Positions 38,775 through 49,225 of a stretch of 64,000 nucleotides of DNA are shown piece by piece. Each line of letters starts with the position of its first letter. Within the stretch, counting starts at the first letter, position 1. The stretch is from NCBI GenBank assembly GCA_018332375.1, contig BOPV01000001.1, forward strand, positions 744,001-808,000, written 5' to 3'. A program made the position numbers and the translations under genes. The notes under the pieces were generated by a model. It was not told where the DNA came from. It searched no databases and saw nothing but the letters and a program-made list of their open reading frames with translations. Origin of the DNA: Roseiterribacter gracilis. Its GTDB lineage: Bacteria; Pseudomonadota; Alphaproteobacteria; BOG-932; Roseiterribacteraceae.

Positions 38775-39605
38775 CTAGCGCTGCACCCGCCACCGCGCGC
38801 CGACCAGCGCGCCAAGCCCCGACAGAAACAACACCAGCGAGTCTGGCTCCGGTACTTGCTGCGGCACGTCCGGCGTTGCGCCGCCGGGCGGCGTCGTGTC
38901 GACGATCACGATCGGCGTGATTGTCGGCAGGCTCGGCGTTGTGATTGGCGTTGTAAGCGGCGGCAAGATCACCGTCGTGACCGGAATTTCGGGAGTCGTG
39001 GTCACGGGCGTCGTGTGGTCGACGGTTGGGAAGGCGCCTGTCGGACTGGTCGGAAAATCGATGCCGGGAACGCCAATCGCCGGCGTGTTGTGGACGGTGT
39101 CGATGGCGGTCGGGAATTGCGCGACGGCGCTCGACGAAAGTCCCGTGGGCGTCGCTGACGACCCAACCGGCGCAGACGCACCGCCAGCGGCATAGAGGGC
39201 GGGCGAGGCGGCGGCGTTGCGCAAGCGCCCCAACGGCGAAGCAGGTGCGGCGAGCGGCGCCAGCACCGCGCCGGGCACGGTCTGGCGACAATAGGCGGGC
39301 AATGGCGGCGTCGCAGCGGCGACCGGCAGGGGTGCGGCGGCTGGCTTGGCGACGACTCGCGGCTTTGTGCGATGGATGCGGGGCGGGTGTGAGTCCGCCG
39401 CCGCCATGCCGATGCCGGCTTGCTGGACTCGCGCCTTGCGAATGTGGTGGCGCTTGGCCGGCGCCGAACTGGCCGCTGCAACCGCGGGAATTACCGCGGC
39501 CGCGATCGATTGGCGCGGCGGGATCGGCTGGCAATCGATGCTGCCGGCTGCGGCGGGCATCGCGAAAAGAAGGGCAATCGTCGTGGCGAGGGGTTTGCGG
39601 GACAC
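38775..39605 (-). CDS. PEP-CTERM-anchored low-complexity surface protein
   Basis: The 276-aa protein starts at a GTG before a signal peptide (VSRKPLATTIALLFAMPAAAG; Met as first residue) and continues with an Ala/Pro-rich region, a Thr/Pro-rich repetitive region (PVTTTPEIPVTTVILPPLTT and related), and a C-terminal sorting signal: VPEPDSLVLFLSGLGALVG followed by ARWRVQR. This is the PEP-CTERM pattern recognised by exosortases, which anchor such proteins in the envelope or extracellular matrix. The central region has no domain. A TTG at 39683 would extend it without a ribosome binding site. No exosortase is in the window. Confidence 0.78.
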   Translation of the reverse strand: MSRKPLATTIALLFAMPAAAGSIDCQPIPPRQSIAAAVIPAVAAASSAPAKRHHIRKARVQQAGIGMAAADSHPPRIHRTKPRVVAKPAAAPLPVAAATPPLPAYCRQTVPGAVLAPLAAPASPLGRLRNAAASPALYAAGGASAPVGSSATPTGLSSSAVAQFPTAIDTVHNTPAIGVPGIDFPTSPTGAFPTVDHTTPVTTTPEIPVTTVILPPLTTPITTPSLPTITPIVIVDTTPPGGATPDVPQQVPEPDSLVLFLSGLGALVGARWRVQR

Positions 39606-39772
39606 GGGCTTTGCTGGCTGCGGCAGGAATTCAACACTTCCGGAACTCAAGTCGAACGCGTCGGGGTTGTTCCGCGCTTCCAAACTGCAATTAGACGCGG
39701 GGCTGACGCGCGTGGGCCGCCAGACCGGGGTGGTAGCGATCGCTCAGCGACCGACCTATCTTGCCTGACGTT

Positions 39773-40723
39773 ATGAGCGCCCCGACCGACCCCAAGCTCC
39801 GCCATCCCGAAAAGGCCAAGCGCCCGGACAATCCGATCGCGCGCAAGCCGGACTGGATCCGCGTCAAAGCTCCGACCTCGAAAGAATATTTCGAGACCAA
39901 AGAGCTGATGCGCGGCATGAGCCTGTCGACCGTCTGCGAAGAAGCCGCCTGCCCGAATATCGGCGAATGCTGGGCCAAGAAGCACGCGACCTTCATGATC
40001 CTGGGCGCGACTTGCACGCGCGCCTGCGCCTTCTGCAACGTCGCCACCGGCAAGCCCGACAATCTCGATCCGCACGAACCGCTGCGGGTTGCGATCGCGA
40101 TCGGCAAGCTTGGCCTCGAACATGTCGTCGTGACGTCGGTCGATCGTGACGATCTCGACGATGGCGGCGCACAGCATTTCGTCGAGACGATTCAGCAGAT
40201 CCGCCGTCGCAGCCCGAAGACGACGATCGAAATCCTGACGCCCGACTTCAAGAACAAGCCGGGCGCGGCCGAGACGATCGCCGCGACGCCGCCGGACGTG
40301 TTCAACCACAATCTCGAAACCGTGCCGCGCCTGTATCCGTCGATCCGTCCGGGTGCGCGCTATTTCGGTTCGCTGCAGTTGCTGGCGCGCATCAAGGAAA
40401 TCGATCCCGCCATCTTCACCAAGTCCGGCATCATGGTCGGCCTGGGCGAAAGCAAAGAAGAAGTCGGGCAGGTGATGGACGATCTGCGCGCTGCCGACGT
40501 CGACTTTCTGACCATCGGCCAGTATCTCGCGCCGACGCCGAAACACGCGCCGGTCGATCGGTTCGTGACGCCGGAAGAATTTCAGCAGTATGAAGCGATG
40601 GCGCGCGCCAAAGGCTTCTTGATGGTGTCGGCGTCACCGCTGACGCGCAGCTCGTATCACGCCGGCGATGATTTCCGCCGGTTGCGCGAAGCCCGCGCCG
40701 CCAAGCTCGCTGCCGCAGAATAA
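39773..40723 (+). CDS. lipA: lipoyl synthase
   Basis: The 316-aa radical-SAM enzyme inserts sulfur into octanoyl groups to make the lipoyl cofactor of PDH. Auxiliary-cluster cysteines 55, 60 and 66 lie in [12 protein letters not shown], the SAM-cluster cysteines 81, 85 and 88 in CTRACAFC, and the auxiliary serine lies in the C-terminal [13 protein letters not shown] at 39761 would add four residues; the ATG at 39773 is preferred. Its placement after the PDH genes fits its role. Confidence 0.96.
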   Translation: MSAPTDPKLRHPEKAKRPDNPIARKPDWIRVKAPTSKEYFETKELMRGMSLSTVCEEAACPNIGECWAKKHATFMILGATCTRACAFCNVATGKPDNLDPHEPLRVAIAIGKLGLEHVVVTSVDRDDLDDGGAQHFVETIQQIRRRSPKTTIEILTPDFKNKPGAAETIAATPPDVFNHNLETVPRLYPSIRPGARYFGSLQLLARIKEIDPAIFTKSGIMVGLGESKEEVGQVMDDLRAADVDFLTIGQYLAPTPKHAPVDRFVTPEEFQQYEAMARAKGFLMVSASPLTRSSYHAGDDFRRLREARAAKLAAAE

Positions 40724-40727
40724 ATCC

Positions 40728-41159
40728 GTGCCTGAACATTCCGAGCGGCGGCTTCTGCCTTACACGCCGGAGCAGATGTACGATCTCGTCGCTGCGGTCG
40801 AGCGCTATCCGGAATTTCTGCCCTGGTGCATCGGCGCGCGCATCGATCGCCGCGAAGGCGATGTGTTCTGGGCCGATCTGATCATCGGCTGGAAGCTGAT
40901 CCGCGAACGCTTCAAATCAAAAGTCACGCTTACGCCGAAGAGCAAAATCCACGTCGAATATGTCGAGGGGCCGATGCGCTACCTCCACAATGACTGGATC
41001 TTCGAACCGCATCCCCAAGGCTGCGCGGTCGAGTTTCATCTCGATTTTGAATTCAAGTCGGCGATGCTGAATGCCGTGATGGGCGCGCTGTTTCACGAAG
41101 CGGTGCGCCGCATGGTCGGCGCGTTCGAAACCCGCGCAGAACAGCTCTACGGGCGTTAG
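40728..41159 (+). CDS. COQ10/RatA-like START-domain protein
   Basis: The 143-aa SRPBCC protein matches the coenzyme-Q-binding COQ10 (RatA/YfjG) family: PYTPEQMYDLVAAVERYPEFLPWC, GPMRYLHNDWIFEP and FEFKSAMLNAVMGALFHEAVRRMV. The family binds ubiquinone or related lipids and supports respiration. The start is a GTG at 40728, four bases after the lipA stop, and lipA-coq10 is a common alphaproteobacterial pair. Older annotation as a toxin (RatA) is less likely. Confidence 0.9.
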   Translation: MPEHSERRLLPYTPEQMYDLVAAVERYPEFLPWCIGARIDRREGDVFWADLIIGWKLIRERFKSKVTLTPKSKIHVEYVEGPMRYLHNDWIFEPHPQGCAVEFHLDFEFKSAMLNAVMGALFHEAVRRMVGAFETRAEQLYGR

Positions 41160-41689
41160 GCCGAAAGGCTCACACATTCGAGCAGCAGGCGCAGCGCGTG
41201 CTCGACCGACGCCAAGCGCACCTGCGCACGATCACCTTTGAAATGCATCGTTTCGGCACGGCATGGATGCGTGCGTGTCGCGATGGCGAAACAGACCATG
41301 CCGACCGGCTTCTTCGGCGTACCGCCATCGGGACCGGCAACGCCTGTCGTCGAGACCGCGATCGTCGCATTGGAATTCTTCAAGGCGCCTTCCGCCATCG
41401 CGCGTGCGACTTCTTCCGACACGGCGCCGTGGTCGGCGATGAGATGTGCTGGCACACCGAGCATCTCGGTCTTGGCTTGGTTGGAATAGGTGACGAAGCC
41501 GCGTTCGAACATGCTCGAACCGCCGGGAATTTCGGTCAGCGAGGACGCGATCAGACCGCCAGTGCAGCTTTCCGCAGTCGCGATCGTGGTCTTGGTTTCC
41601 AGCGCCCGTTTCAGCATCTGCTTGGCCAGCGCGATCGCAGCCGGCGGCAGCAAATACGCAGTCTGGTCCATCTTGGCGTCTTCGCTCAC
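41156..41689 (-). CDS. cinA: CinA C-terminal domain NMN amidohydrolase (PncC-like)
   Basis: The 177-aa protein is the stand-alone CinA C-terminal domain, which deamidates nicotinamide mononucleotide in NAD recycling. It shows [48 protein letters not shown] and [17 protein letters not shown]. The GTG at 41689 overlaps the ispDF stop (GTGA); an ATG at 41671 would shorten it by six residues. The tail converges on the COQ10-like gene with a 4-base overlap. Confidence 0.9.
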   Translation of the reverse strand: MSEDAKMDQTAYLLPPAAIALAKQMLKRALETKTTIATAESCTGGLIASSLTEIPGGSSMFERGFVTYSNQAKTEMLGVPAHLIADHGAVSEEVARAMAEGALKNSNATIAVSTTGVAGPDGGTPKKPVGMVCFAIATRTHPCRAETMHFKGDRAQVRLASVEHALRLLLECVSLSA

Positions 41690-42837
41690 GGCAGACGCAC
41701 CGTCGCCACGGCTTGCGCTGCAAGACCTTCGCGACGACCGGTGAAGCCCATGCCTTCGGTCGTGGTTGCTTTGATGCTGACGCGGTCGGCCGGCAGGCCG
41801 AGAATCCCGCCGATCTTTTCCACCATGGCAGCGCGGTGCGGACCCACCTTGGGTGCTTCGGCAAGCACGGTGATGTCGACATGCACGACGCGGCCGCCGC
41901 GTGCGCGCACCAAGTCGTTGGCGTGGGCCAGGAACTGATCGCTGGCGGCATTCTTCCATTTCATGTCGGACGGCGGAAAATGGGTTCCGATATCACCGTC
42001 GCCGATCGCGCCCAGGATCGCGTCGGTCAATGCGTGCAACGCGACGTCGCCGTCGGAATGCGCAACGACACCGTGATCGTGTGGAATGCGCACGCCGCCA
42101 AGCCAGACGTGATCGCCGGGCCCGAACGTGTGCACGTCAAAGCCGCTGCCCATGCGGATGTCGTTGAGCGTCGCAAGACGTTCGGCGAAAGCGAGATCTT
42201 CCATCGTCGTGACTTTCAAATTGGCGGCGTCGCCGAGCACCAGCTCGACATGATGGCCGGCGCGTTCAGCGACGGCTGCGTCATCGGTAAGTGCAAGGCC
42301 GATCGCAGCGCGATGCGCGGCCAGGATGGTGGCGAAGCGAAATCCTTGCGGCGTCTGCGCGCGCCACACGCCGGTGCGATCGACCGGCGTTCCGTCTTCC
42401 CGTCGCAACGTGTCGGCGACGGGCAGGGCGGCGATGGCACCTTCATGCGACGCCAGCGCGCCAAGCACGCGGTCGATCACCGCTTCGCTCACCAGCGGAC
42501 GCGCAGCGTCGTGGATCAGCACCTGGCTCGGTGCGCCCGCCGCGGCCAGCGCTTCGAGGCCGTTGCGCACAGAGTCCTGCCGGGTCGCGCCGCCGTCGAT
42601 CGGCGGCGGCAGATCCAGGCCGGCGACTGCTTGCTCGTAATGCTCACGCTGGCCGGCACCGATGACGACCTGAACGCGAGAAATGCTGCGGTGCTTGAGG
42701 AACGCTTCGATCGTCGATCGGATCAGCGGACGCCCAGCTAACGCCAAGTATTGCTTGGGAATTTCAGCGCCCAGACGGGTTCCGGCGCCGCCTGCGACGA
42801 TCAGTGCCGCAGCTTCTCTTATTGTGCGTTGCGCCAT
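41686..42837 (-). CDS. ispDF: bifunctional IspD/IspF of the MEP isoprenoid pathway
   Basis: The 383-aa fusion catalyses two steps of the MEP pathway. The N-terminal IspD cytidylyltransferase (about 1-225) shows [21 protein letters not shown] and IHDAARPLV. The C-terminal IspF cyclodiphosphate synthase (about 226-383) shows [31 protein letters not shown] and the [13 protein letters not shown] end. The fusion is typical of alphaproteobacteria. It diverges from ntrB with only 39 bases between starts; the usual dusB gene is missing from this position. Confidence 0.96.
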   Translation of the reverse strand: MAQRTIREAAALIVAGGAGTRLGAEIPKQYLALAGRPLIRSTIEAFLKHRSISRVQVVIGAGQREHYEQAVAGLDLPPPIDGGATRQDSVRNGLEALAAAGAPSQVLIHDAARPLVSEAVIDRVLGALASHEGAIAALPVADTLRREDGTPVDRTGVWRAQTPQGFRFATILAAHRAAIGLALTDDAAVAERAGHHVELVLGDAANLKVTTMEDLAFAERLATLNDIRMGSGFDVHTFGPGDHVWLGGVRIPHDHGVVAHSDGDVALHALTDAILGAIGDGDIGTHFPPSDMKWKNAASDQFLAHANDLVRARGGRVVHVDITVLAEAPKVGPHRAAMVEKIGGILGLPADRVSIKATTTEGMGFTGRREGLAAQAVATVRLP

Positions 42838-42876
42838 TAAGGGTAGTCTTTGCTCAAAGGAGCGCCAGTTTCGAAG

Positions 42877-43998
42877 ATGCCTAAAGATTCAGCAGCTACA
42901 GCCGTCGAGCTGCGCCGGGACCGGCGCGGTGCGGCGCTTGATGCCGCTGCGATCCTGCAGGCGCTGCCGCAGGCGGTGCTTGCGGTGGATTCGAGCCTTA
43001 CCATCCGCTTTGTCAGCGCGAAAGCGGAGGAGTTCTTCGACATCAGCGCCGTGTCGCTGTTGGGCCGTCCGCTCGAACGTCTGCTGCCCGGCGAAAGCGC
43101 CATTGCGGCGTTGGCGCGCCAAGCCTTTGCCAGCGGTGCCTCGATCGCCGAAAGCGGGTTGTCGCTCGAATTGCCGCGGCTGGGTGAACGCGAAGTGACG
43201 GTGCAGGTCGCGGCGATCGGTCTGCCGGCCGATTATGTCGCCATCGCGCTGCGCGAACGTTCGATCGCCGACAAGCTCGACCGCCAATGGACGCACCGAA
43301 GTGCAGCGCGTTCAGTGACCGCGATGGCGTCGACCTTGGCGCATGAAATCCGCAATCCGCTGCTGTCGATCCGCGGGGCAGCGCAGCTGCTGGAACAGGC
43401 GATCACGTCCAGCGGCGACCGCGAATTGACGCGCTTGATCTGCGATGAAGTCGACCGGCTGAAAGCGCTGGTCGATCGGATGGAATTGTTTTCCGACGAG
43501 CCGTCGCTGCCGCGCGAAGCGATCAACGTGCACGAAGTGCTGGGCCATGTGCGCAAAGTCGCCGCCGCGGGCTTCGCGCGCAACGTGCGGATCGTCGAAC
43601 GCTATGATCCGTCGCTGCCGCCGGTCGACGCCAATCGCGATCAGCTGATCCGTCTGTTTCTGAACCTGATCAAGAACGCTGCCGAAGCTGCGCCGCAAGT
43701 CGGCGGCGAGATCGTGCTCTCGACTTCGTATCAGCAAGGGTTGCGCCTGACATTGCCGGGTACGGGTAATCGCGTGCATCTGCCGCTGCTCGTCACCGTC
43801 ACCGACAATGGTGCCGGCATTCCCGATGAAATCCGTCCGCATCTGTTCGATGCGTTCGTGACGACCAAGACCAACGGCACCGGCTTGGGCCTGGCGCTGG
43901 TGGCAAAAATCGCAGCCGACAATGGCGGCATCGTCGAGTTCGACAGCCGTCCCGGCCGCACTGTGTTCCGCGTCTCTTTGCCGGTGGCCGAACAATGA
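42877..43998 (+). CDS. ntrB: nitrogen regulation histidine kinase NtrB
   Basis: The roughly 373-aa soluble kinase has an N-terminal PAS domain ([36 protein letters not shown]), a dimerisation domain with the phosphorylated His in [20 protein letters not shown], and an HATPase domain with NLIKNAAEA and NGAGIPDE. It responds to PII and controls NtrC. The ATG at 42877 has a distant AAAGGAG; a TTG at 42850 with AAGGG upstream would add nine residues, so the start is uncertain. Its end overlaps ntrC. Confidence 0.93.
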   Translation: MPKDSAATAVELRRDRRGAALDAAAILQALPQAVLAVDSSLTIRFVSAKAEEFFDISAVSLLGRPLERLLPGESAIAALARQAFASGASIAESGLSLELPRLGEREVTVQVAAIGLPADYVAIALRERSIADKLDRQWTHRSAARSVTAMASTLAHEIRNPLLSIRGAAQLLEQAITSSGDRELTRLICDEVDRLKALVDRMELFSDEPSLPREAINVHEVLGHVRKVAAAGFARNVRIVERYDPSLPPVDANRDQLIRLFLNLIKNAAEAAPQVGGEIVLSTSYQQGLRLTLPGTGNRVHLPLLVTVTDNGAGIPDEIRPHLFDAFVTTKTNGTGLGLALVAKIAADNGGIVEFDSRPGRTVFRVSLPVAEQ

Positions 43999-45449
43999 GT
44001 CCTGCAACCATCCTCGTCGCTGATGATGATCGCGGCATCCGTACCGTTCTGACGCAAGCGTTGGCGCGGCACGGCTATGACGTACGTACGACAGGCAACG
44101 CCGCGACCTTATGGCGATGGGTTTCTGAGGGGCAGGGCAACCTGGTGATCACCGACGTGGTGATGCCGGATGAAAACGGGCTGGACCTGTTGCCGCGCAT
44201 CCGCAAGACGCGCCCGGATCTGCGCGTGGTCGTGATGAGCGCGCAGAATACGTTGATGACGGCGGTGCGCGCCAACGAACGCGGCGCCTTCGAATATCTG
44301 CCGAAACCGTTCGACTTGAAGGACCTGCTGGCGATCGTGGAACGCGCGCTGGCCGTGCCGGCAGCCAGCAACATCGCCAACGACGTCGAGCCCAGCGAAG
44401 AGCAATTGCCGCTGATCGGCCGTTCGCCGGCGATGCAGGAAATCTACCGTGTCATGGCGCGGCTGATGCCGACCGATTTGACCGTGATGATCGCGGGCGA
44501 AAGCGGCACCGGCAAAGAATTGGTGGCGCGCGCGCTGCATGAATATGGCAAGCGCCGTAACGGCCCGTTCGTGGCCGTCAACATGGCGGCGATCCCGCGC
44601 GAGTTGATCGAGTCCGAATTGTTCGGCCACGAGAAGGGCGCTTTCACCGGCGCGGTTCAGCGCGTGATCGGCCGGTTCGAACAGGCCGAAGGCGGCACGC
44701 TGTTTCTCGACGAAATCGGCGACATGCCGCCGGAAGCGCAGACGCGTCTGCTGCGCGTGCTGCAGCAAGGCGAGTTTCTGTCGATCGGCGGACGCACGCC
44801 GATCAAAGCTGATGTGCGCATCGTCGCGGCGACTCACCGCGATCTGCGCGGGCTGATCCGACAGGGATTGTTCCGCGAGGATCTGTTCTATCGTCTGAAC
44901 GTCGTGCCGATCCGTTTGCCGCCGCTGCGCGAGCGCACCGAGGATATTCCAGCGCTGGTCCGTCATTTTGTCGCTGCTGCAGAGCGCGACGGATTGCAGG
45001 GCAAGACGATCGAGCCAGCCGCGCTCGACCGGCTGAAAACGCATGCATGGCCGGGCAACGTGCGCGAGCTGGAAAATCTGGTTCGCCGGCTGTGCGCGCT
45101 GTACGCGCAGGAATCGATCGGGGTCGACGTCGTCGAGTCCGAATTGACCGACCTGGCACCGGCCCCGGCGCCGTCGGTCGAATCACGCCCCAATGGCGAA
45201 GGCCTGTCGGGCGCGGTGGAGCGGCATCTGCGGGAGTATTTCCAGGCCCATGCGGGCGGTTTGCCTGCGGCTGGCATCTATGACCGCGTCCTGACCGAGG
45301 TCGAACGGCCCCTGATTACGCTGACTTTGGCCGCGACGCGGGGCAATCAGATCAAGGCAGCCGAATTGCTGGGTCTGAACCGCAACACATTGCGCAAGAA
45401 GATCCGCGAATTGGACATCCAGGTGGTGCGGGGCCTAAAGTATCCGTGA
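43995..45449 (+). CDS. ntrC: nitrogen response regulator NtrC
   Basis: The 484-aa sigma-54 activator has a receiver domain with phosphoacceptor Asp54 ([12 protein letters not shown]), an AAA+ domain with Walker A GESGTGKE, an intact sigma-54-contacting GAFTGA loop ([13 protein letters not shown]), Walker [10 protein letters not shown], and a Fis-type helix-turn-helix ([20 protein letters not shown]). It activates nitrogen-scavenging genes. The ATG overlaps the ntrB stop (ATGA). Confidence 0.96.
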   Translation: MSPATILVADDDRGIRTVLTQALARHGYDVRTTGNAATLWRWVSEGQGNLVITDVVMPDENGLDLLPRIRKTRPDLRVVVMSAQNTLMTAVRANERGAFEYLPKPFDLKDLLAIVERALAVPAASNIANDVEPSEEQLPLIGRSPAMQEIYRVMARLMPTDLTVMIAGESGTGKELVARALHEYGKRRNGPFVAVNMAAIPRELIESELFGHEKGAFTGAVQRVIGRFEQAEGGTLFLDEIGDMPPEAQTRLLRVLQQGEFLSIGGRTPIKADVRIVAATHRDLRGLIRQGLFREDLFYRLNVVPIRLPPLRERTEDIPALVRHFVAAAERDGLQGKTIEPAALDRLKTHAWPGNVRELENLVRRLCALYAQESIGVDVVESELTDLAPAPAPSVESRPNGEGLSGAVERHLREYFQAHAGGLPAAGIYDRVLTEVERPLITLTLAATRGNQIKAAELLGLNRNTLRKKIRELDIQVVRGLKYP

Positions 45450-45492
45450 CGCGCTAGCGCTCCGATGCGGGGCATTCGGTCGAGCGGGTCGA

Positions 45493-47805
45493 ATGCCAAG
45501 AATGATCAGGTCCTCGAACAACGCTCCAACCGATTCCGTCCGCAGGCGTCTCGTCGCCTGGGGCACACGCGTGGGCTTTGGCAACAAGCTTGCAGTCGTG
45601 TTCGTCGTGCTGGCGATTCTGGCCGGCGGCGCGACCTATGCCGCGCTGACTGCGATCACGCCGTTCGGCCATCCGCGCACCGTCTTCGTTCTGCTGATCG
45701 CCGATCTTGTCGTGCTGCTTGCATTGGGCGCGCTGTTGGCGCCGCGTTTGCTGCAGCTCTATTCCGGCCGCCGACGCGGTGCGGCGGGCACGCGCCTGCA
45801 AGGCCGCTTCGTGTTCGTCTTCGGCATGCTGGCGGTGACGCCGGCGATTTTGATGGCGGTCTTCTCGGCCGTGTTCTTTCACTTCGGCGTGCAGACCTGG
45901 TTCGGTGACCGGGTTCGAACCGCGGTTGGTGAGTCACTGACCGTCGCGCAGGCCTATCTCGAAGAACACAAGAAGACGATCCAGAACGACGCGCGCACGG
46001 TCGCGTTGCAGCTTGACCAGGCGCCGATCCAAAACCTGGTGGAATTGGAGCTCTGGTTGCAGCGTTTCGTTGCGCGCCAGAATTTGCAAGAAGCGATGAT
46101 ATTCTCATCGAGCGCAGACGGTCGCGGTCTTGTGCTCGCGCGGGCTGGTTTAAGCCTTGCGCTCGAAGCCGAGATGCCGCGACAAGACCAGATTGATCAG
46201 GCGCGGCAAACCGGTCAGCCGATTTATCTCGTCGGCGAAAAGGAAGACCGCGTTCGCGCGCTGATCTTCCTCAACCGCTACGTCTATTCGCCCGACAACG
46301 CCTATCTCTATGTCGGTCGCACGATCGCGGAGAAAGTGCTCGGCCATATGGAAAAGGCCGAGAGCGCGGTGAAAGACTATACCGAGCTCGAAGGCCGGCG
46401 TTCGGGCCTGCAGATCACGATGTCGCTGATCTTCCTGGTCGTGGCGCTGTTGCTGCTGGTCGTCGCGATTTGGTTCGGCGTGCGTTTTGCCAAACAGCTG
46501 GCGCAGCCATTGGCGGAATTGATCGATGCGGCCGAGCAGGTGCGCGCGGGCGATCTGTCAGCGCGTGTCGTCGAAGCGCACCGGTCCGACGACGAGATTG
46601 CGGCGCTGGGTCGTGCCTTCAACCGCATGACCAGCCAGCTCGAAAGCCAGCGACGCGAACTGATCGAAGCCAACCGGCAGGTCGATGCGCGCCGCCGCTT
46701 TACCGAGACCGTGTTGTCCGGTGTGTCAGCGGGTGTGCTTGGTCTCGACCAGGAACAACGCATCACGATCGCCAATCAGGCGGCGATGGATTTTCTCCAA
46801 CTGGCACCGGGCGAAATGGTCGGGCGGCCGCTGGTGGAAATCGTGCCGGAATTCGAACCGCTGCTGGCACAGACAGGATTGCGCGGCGACCGCGCGCTGG
46901 AAGATCACTTGCAACTGAAACGTCCGGGCCAGCCGACACGCACGTTGCTCGTGCGCATCGCGGCTGAACCGCACGCCGATCAGCCTGCGCGCGGCCATGT
47001 CGTGACGTTCGACGACATCACCGATCTGGTCGGTGCGCAGCGCCAGGCCGCATGGGCCGACGTTGCGCGACGCATTGCGCATGAGATCAAGAATCCGCTG
47101 ACGCCGATCCAGCTGTCGGCGGAGCGGCTCAAGCGGAAATATCTGAGCGAGATCACGTCGGATCCCGAGACGTTCAAAACCTGCACCGACACGATTGTGC
47201 GGCAGGTGACGGATATCGGACGCATGGTCGACGAGTTCTCGTCGTTTGCGCGCATGCCGGCGCCGGTGATGCGGCGCGAAAGCCTGACCGACTTGGCGCG
47301 CCAGGCCGTGTTCCTGCAGCGCCAAGCGCACGCCCGCGTGAAGTACGAAATTGAAGCGCCCGATTTGCCGGTCTTCGCGCTGTGCGACGGGCGTCAAATC
47401 GGCCAGGCGCTGACCAACCTGCTGCAGAACGCGGCCGACGCGATCGACGGCCGCGCCGATGGCGGCGACAAAAGCGGCCATGTTTGGCTGCGCATCGTTC
47501 CAGGCGACCGCCAGGTCCGGATCGAGGTCGCAGACGACGGCAAGGGCTTGCCGCCTGATCGCGAGCGGCTGACCGAGCCCTATGTGACGACGCGCACCAA
47601 AGGTACCGGCCTTGGTCTCGCCATCGTTAAGAAGATCATGGAAGACCACGGCGGTGAGCTTGCGCTTACCGACCGTCCCGGTGGCGGCGCGATCGTTTCC
47701 TTGACCTTCTCGGTCGGCGCTGTCGAATCACAATCTGGCTCGGATGAGTCGTCACGCGACGATTCGGCGAACCCCAAAAAACGTACGGCGACGCATGGCG
47801 CGTGA
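45493..47805 (+). CDS. ntrY: membrane histidine kinase NtrY
   Basis: The 770-aa kinase has an N-terminal group of membrane helices (about 25-120), a periplasmic or membrane-proximal sensor region, another helix near residue 310, a HAMP domain (AKQLAQPLAELIDAAEQVRAG), a PAS domain, a phosphoacceptor domain with RRIAHEIKNPLTPIQLSAE and an HATPase domain (NLLQNAADAI, GKGLPPD). NtrY responds to nitrogen and redox state and phosphorylates NtrX. It is followed by ntrX with an 11-base overlap. Confidence 0.94.
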   Translation: MPRMIRSSNNAPTDSVRRRLVAWGTRVGFGNKLAVVFVVLAILAGGATYAALTAITPFGHPRTVFVLLIADLVVLLALGALLAPRLLQLYSGRRRGAAGTRLQGRFVFVFGMLAVTPAILMAVFSAVFFHFGVQTWFGDRVRTAVGESLTVAQAYLEEHKKTIQNDARTVALQLDQAPIQNLVELELWLQRFVARQNLQEAMIFSSSADGRGLVLARAGLSLALEAEMPRQDQIDQARQTGQPIYLVGEKEDRVRALIFLNRYVYSPDNAYLYVGRTIAEKVLGHMEKAESAVKDYTELEGRRSGLQITMSLIFLVVALLLLVVAIWFGVRFAKQLAQPLAELIDAAEQVRAGDLSARVVEAHRSDDEIAALGRAFNRMTSQLESQRRELIEANRQVDARRRFTETVLSGVSAGVLGLDQEQRITIANQAAMDFLQLAPGEMVGRPLVEIVPEFEPLLAQTGLRGDRALEDHLQLKRPGQPTRTLLVRIAAEPHADQPARGHVVTFDDITDLVGAQRQAAWADVARRIAHEIKNPLTPIQLSAERLKRKYLSEITSDPETFKTCTDTIVRQVTDIGRMVDEFSSFARMPAPVMRRESLTDLARQAVFLQRQAHARVKYEIEAPDLPVFALCDGRQIGQALTNLLQNAADAIDGRADGGDKSGHVWLRIVPGDRQVRIEVADDGKGLPPDRERLTEPYVTTRTKGTGLGLAIVKKIMEDHGGELALTDRPGGGAIVSLTFSVGAVESQSGSDESSRDDSANPKKRTATHGA

Positions 47806-49222
47806 CATTCTCATCGTCGACGACGAAGCCGATATTCGGCTGTTGATCGGCGGCATCCTGCAGGACGAGGGGTTCACCACTCGGCAAGCTGCGACGAGCG
47901 AAGCGGCGCTGACGGCGCTGCGCGCACGGCAGCCGGCCTTGGTGATTCTCGATGTGTGGCTCGAAGGCAGCCGCATGGACGGGCTGGAACTGCTCGATCA
48001 GATCCAGAAACATCACCCGACGCTTCCAGTGGTGATGATCTCGGGGCACGGCACGATCGAGACCGCCGTCGCTGCGATCCGCAAGGGTGCCTACGACTTC
48101 ATCGAAAAGCCGTTCAAGGCCGATCGTCTGCTGCTGATTGTCGATCGCGCACTGGAATCCGCGCGGCTGAAACGCGAAAACGAAGAGCTGCGTCTGCGCG
48201 CGGGTGCCACCGCCGATCTACTCGGAACGTCGCCGGCCATTCACCAAGTGCGGCATGTGGTTGAGAAGGTGGCGCCGACCGGCAGCCGCGTCTTGATCAC
48301 TGGCGCGCCGGGCAGCGGCAAAGAAGTCGTCGCACGACTGCTACACGCGCGCTCGAAGCGTTCGACTGGCACGTTCGTGGTGCTCAACTGCGCCACCATC
48401 CGCCCCGAACGGCTTGAGATCGAAGTATTCGGCACCGAATACGCGGTCGACGGCGCGGGCCGCAAAATCGGCGTCCTCGAACAGGCGCATGGCGGCACGT
48501 TGCTGCTCGACGAAGTCGCCGACATGACGCTCGAGACGCAGGGCAAGATGGTTCGCGCGCTGCAGGAGCAGACGTTCGAACGTGTCGGCGGCTCGACCAA
48601 AGTCGAAGTCGATGTGCGCGTGATCGCGACGTCGAACCGCGACCTGACCGCCGAAATGGCTGCGGGCCGGTTCCGCACCGATCTGTTTTACCGTCTGAAC
48701 GTCGTGCCGATCCGCGTGCCATCGCTGACCGAACGGCGCGAAGACATTCCGTTGCTGGCGCGCCATTTCATGGAACGCGCGTCGGAAATCGGCGGCGTAC
48801 CGGCGCGTGATTTCGGCGAAGACGCGATCGCGGCGCTGCAGGCCTATGACTGGCCGGGCAATGTGCGCCAGCTGCGCAATGTGGTGGATTGGCTGCTGAT
48901 CATGGGGGCGGGCGAACCGCGCGAACCGATCCGCGCCGACATGCTGCCGCCGGAAATCGGTTCCATCGCGCCGGCTGTGGTCCGTTGGGACAAAGGCGCC
49001 GAAATCATGAGCCTGCCGCTGCGCGATGCGCGCGAAGTGTTCGAGCGCGAATATCTTCTGGCGCAGGTGAACCGGTTCGGCGGCAACATTTCGCGCACCG
49101 CCGCCTTTGTCGGAATGGAGCGTTCGGCCTTGCACCGCAAGCTGAAATCGCTCGGTGTGCCGGCTGCGGATCGCGGGCAAGGACCCGCAGCGCTGCCGCC
49201 TGAACGCGCCACCGGAACCTGA
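47795..49222 (+). CDS. ntrX: nitrogen response regulator NtrX
   Basis: The 475-aa protein has a receiver domain with Asp53 (VILDVWLEGSRMDG), an AAA+ domain with Walker A GAPGSGKE and Walker B TLLLDEVAD, and a C-terminal Fis-type helix-turn-helix (GNISRTAAFVGMERSALHRKL). The GAFTGA loop needed for contact with sigma-54 is missing: the equivalent region reads FGTEYAVDGAGRKIG. This is known for alphaproteobacterial NtrX, which can act without sigma-54. The start lies inside the end of ntrY. Confidence 0.95.
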   Translation: MARDILIVDDEADIRLLIGGILQDEGFTTRQAATSEAALTALRARQPALVILDVWLEGSRMDGLELLDQIQKHHPTLPVVMISGHGTIETAVAAIRKGAYDFIEKPFKADRLLLIVDRALESARLKRENEELRLRAGATADLLGTSPAIHQVRHVVEKVAPTGSRVLITGAPGSGKEVVARLLHARSKRSTGTFVVLNCATIRPERLEIEVFGTEYAVDGAGRKIGVLEQAHGGTLLLDEVADMTLETQGKMVRALQEQTFERVGGSTKVEVDVRVIATSNRDLTAEMAAGRFRTDLFYRLNVVPIRVPSLTERREDIPLLARHFMERASEIGGVPARDFGEDAIAALQAYDWPGNVRQLRNVVDWLLIMGAGEPREPIRADMLPPEIGSIAPAVVRWDKGAEIMSLPLRDAREVFEREYLLAQVNRFGGNISRTAAFVGMERSALHRKLKSLGVPAADRGQGPAALPPERATGT

Positions 49223-49225
49223 TCC

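Noticed and set aside
39606-39760. Sigma-54 promoter upstream of the first PEP-CTERM gene
   Set aside because: One GG-N10-GC pair is present on the leftward strand, but the rest of the -24 and -12 elements do not fit the consensus.
47795-49222. NtrX as a damaged activator because GAFTGA is missing
   Set aside because: Loss of GAFTGA is a known feature of alphaproteobacterial NtrX, and Walker motifs and the helix-turn-helix are intact.
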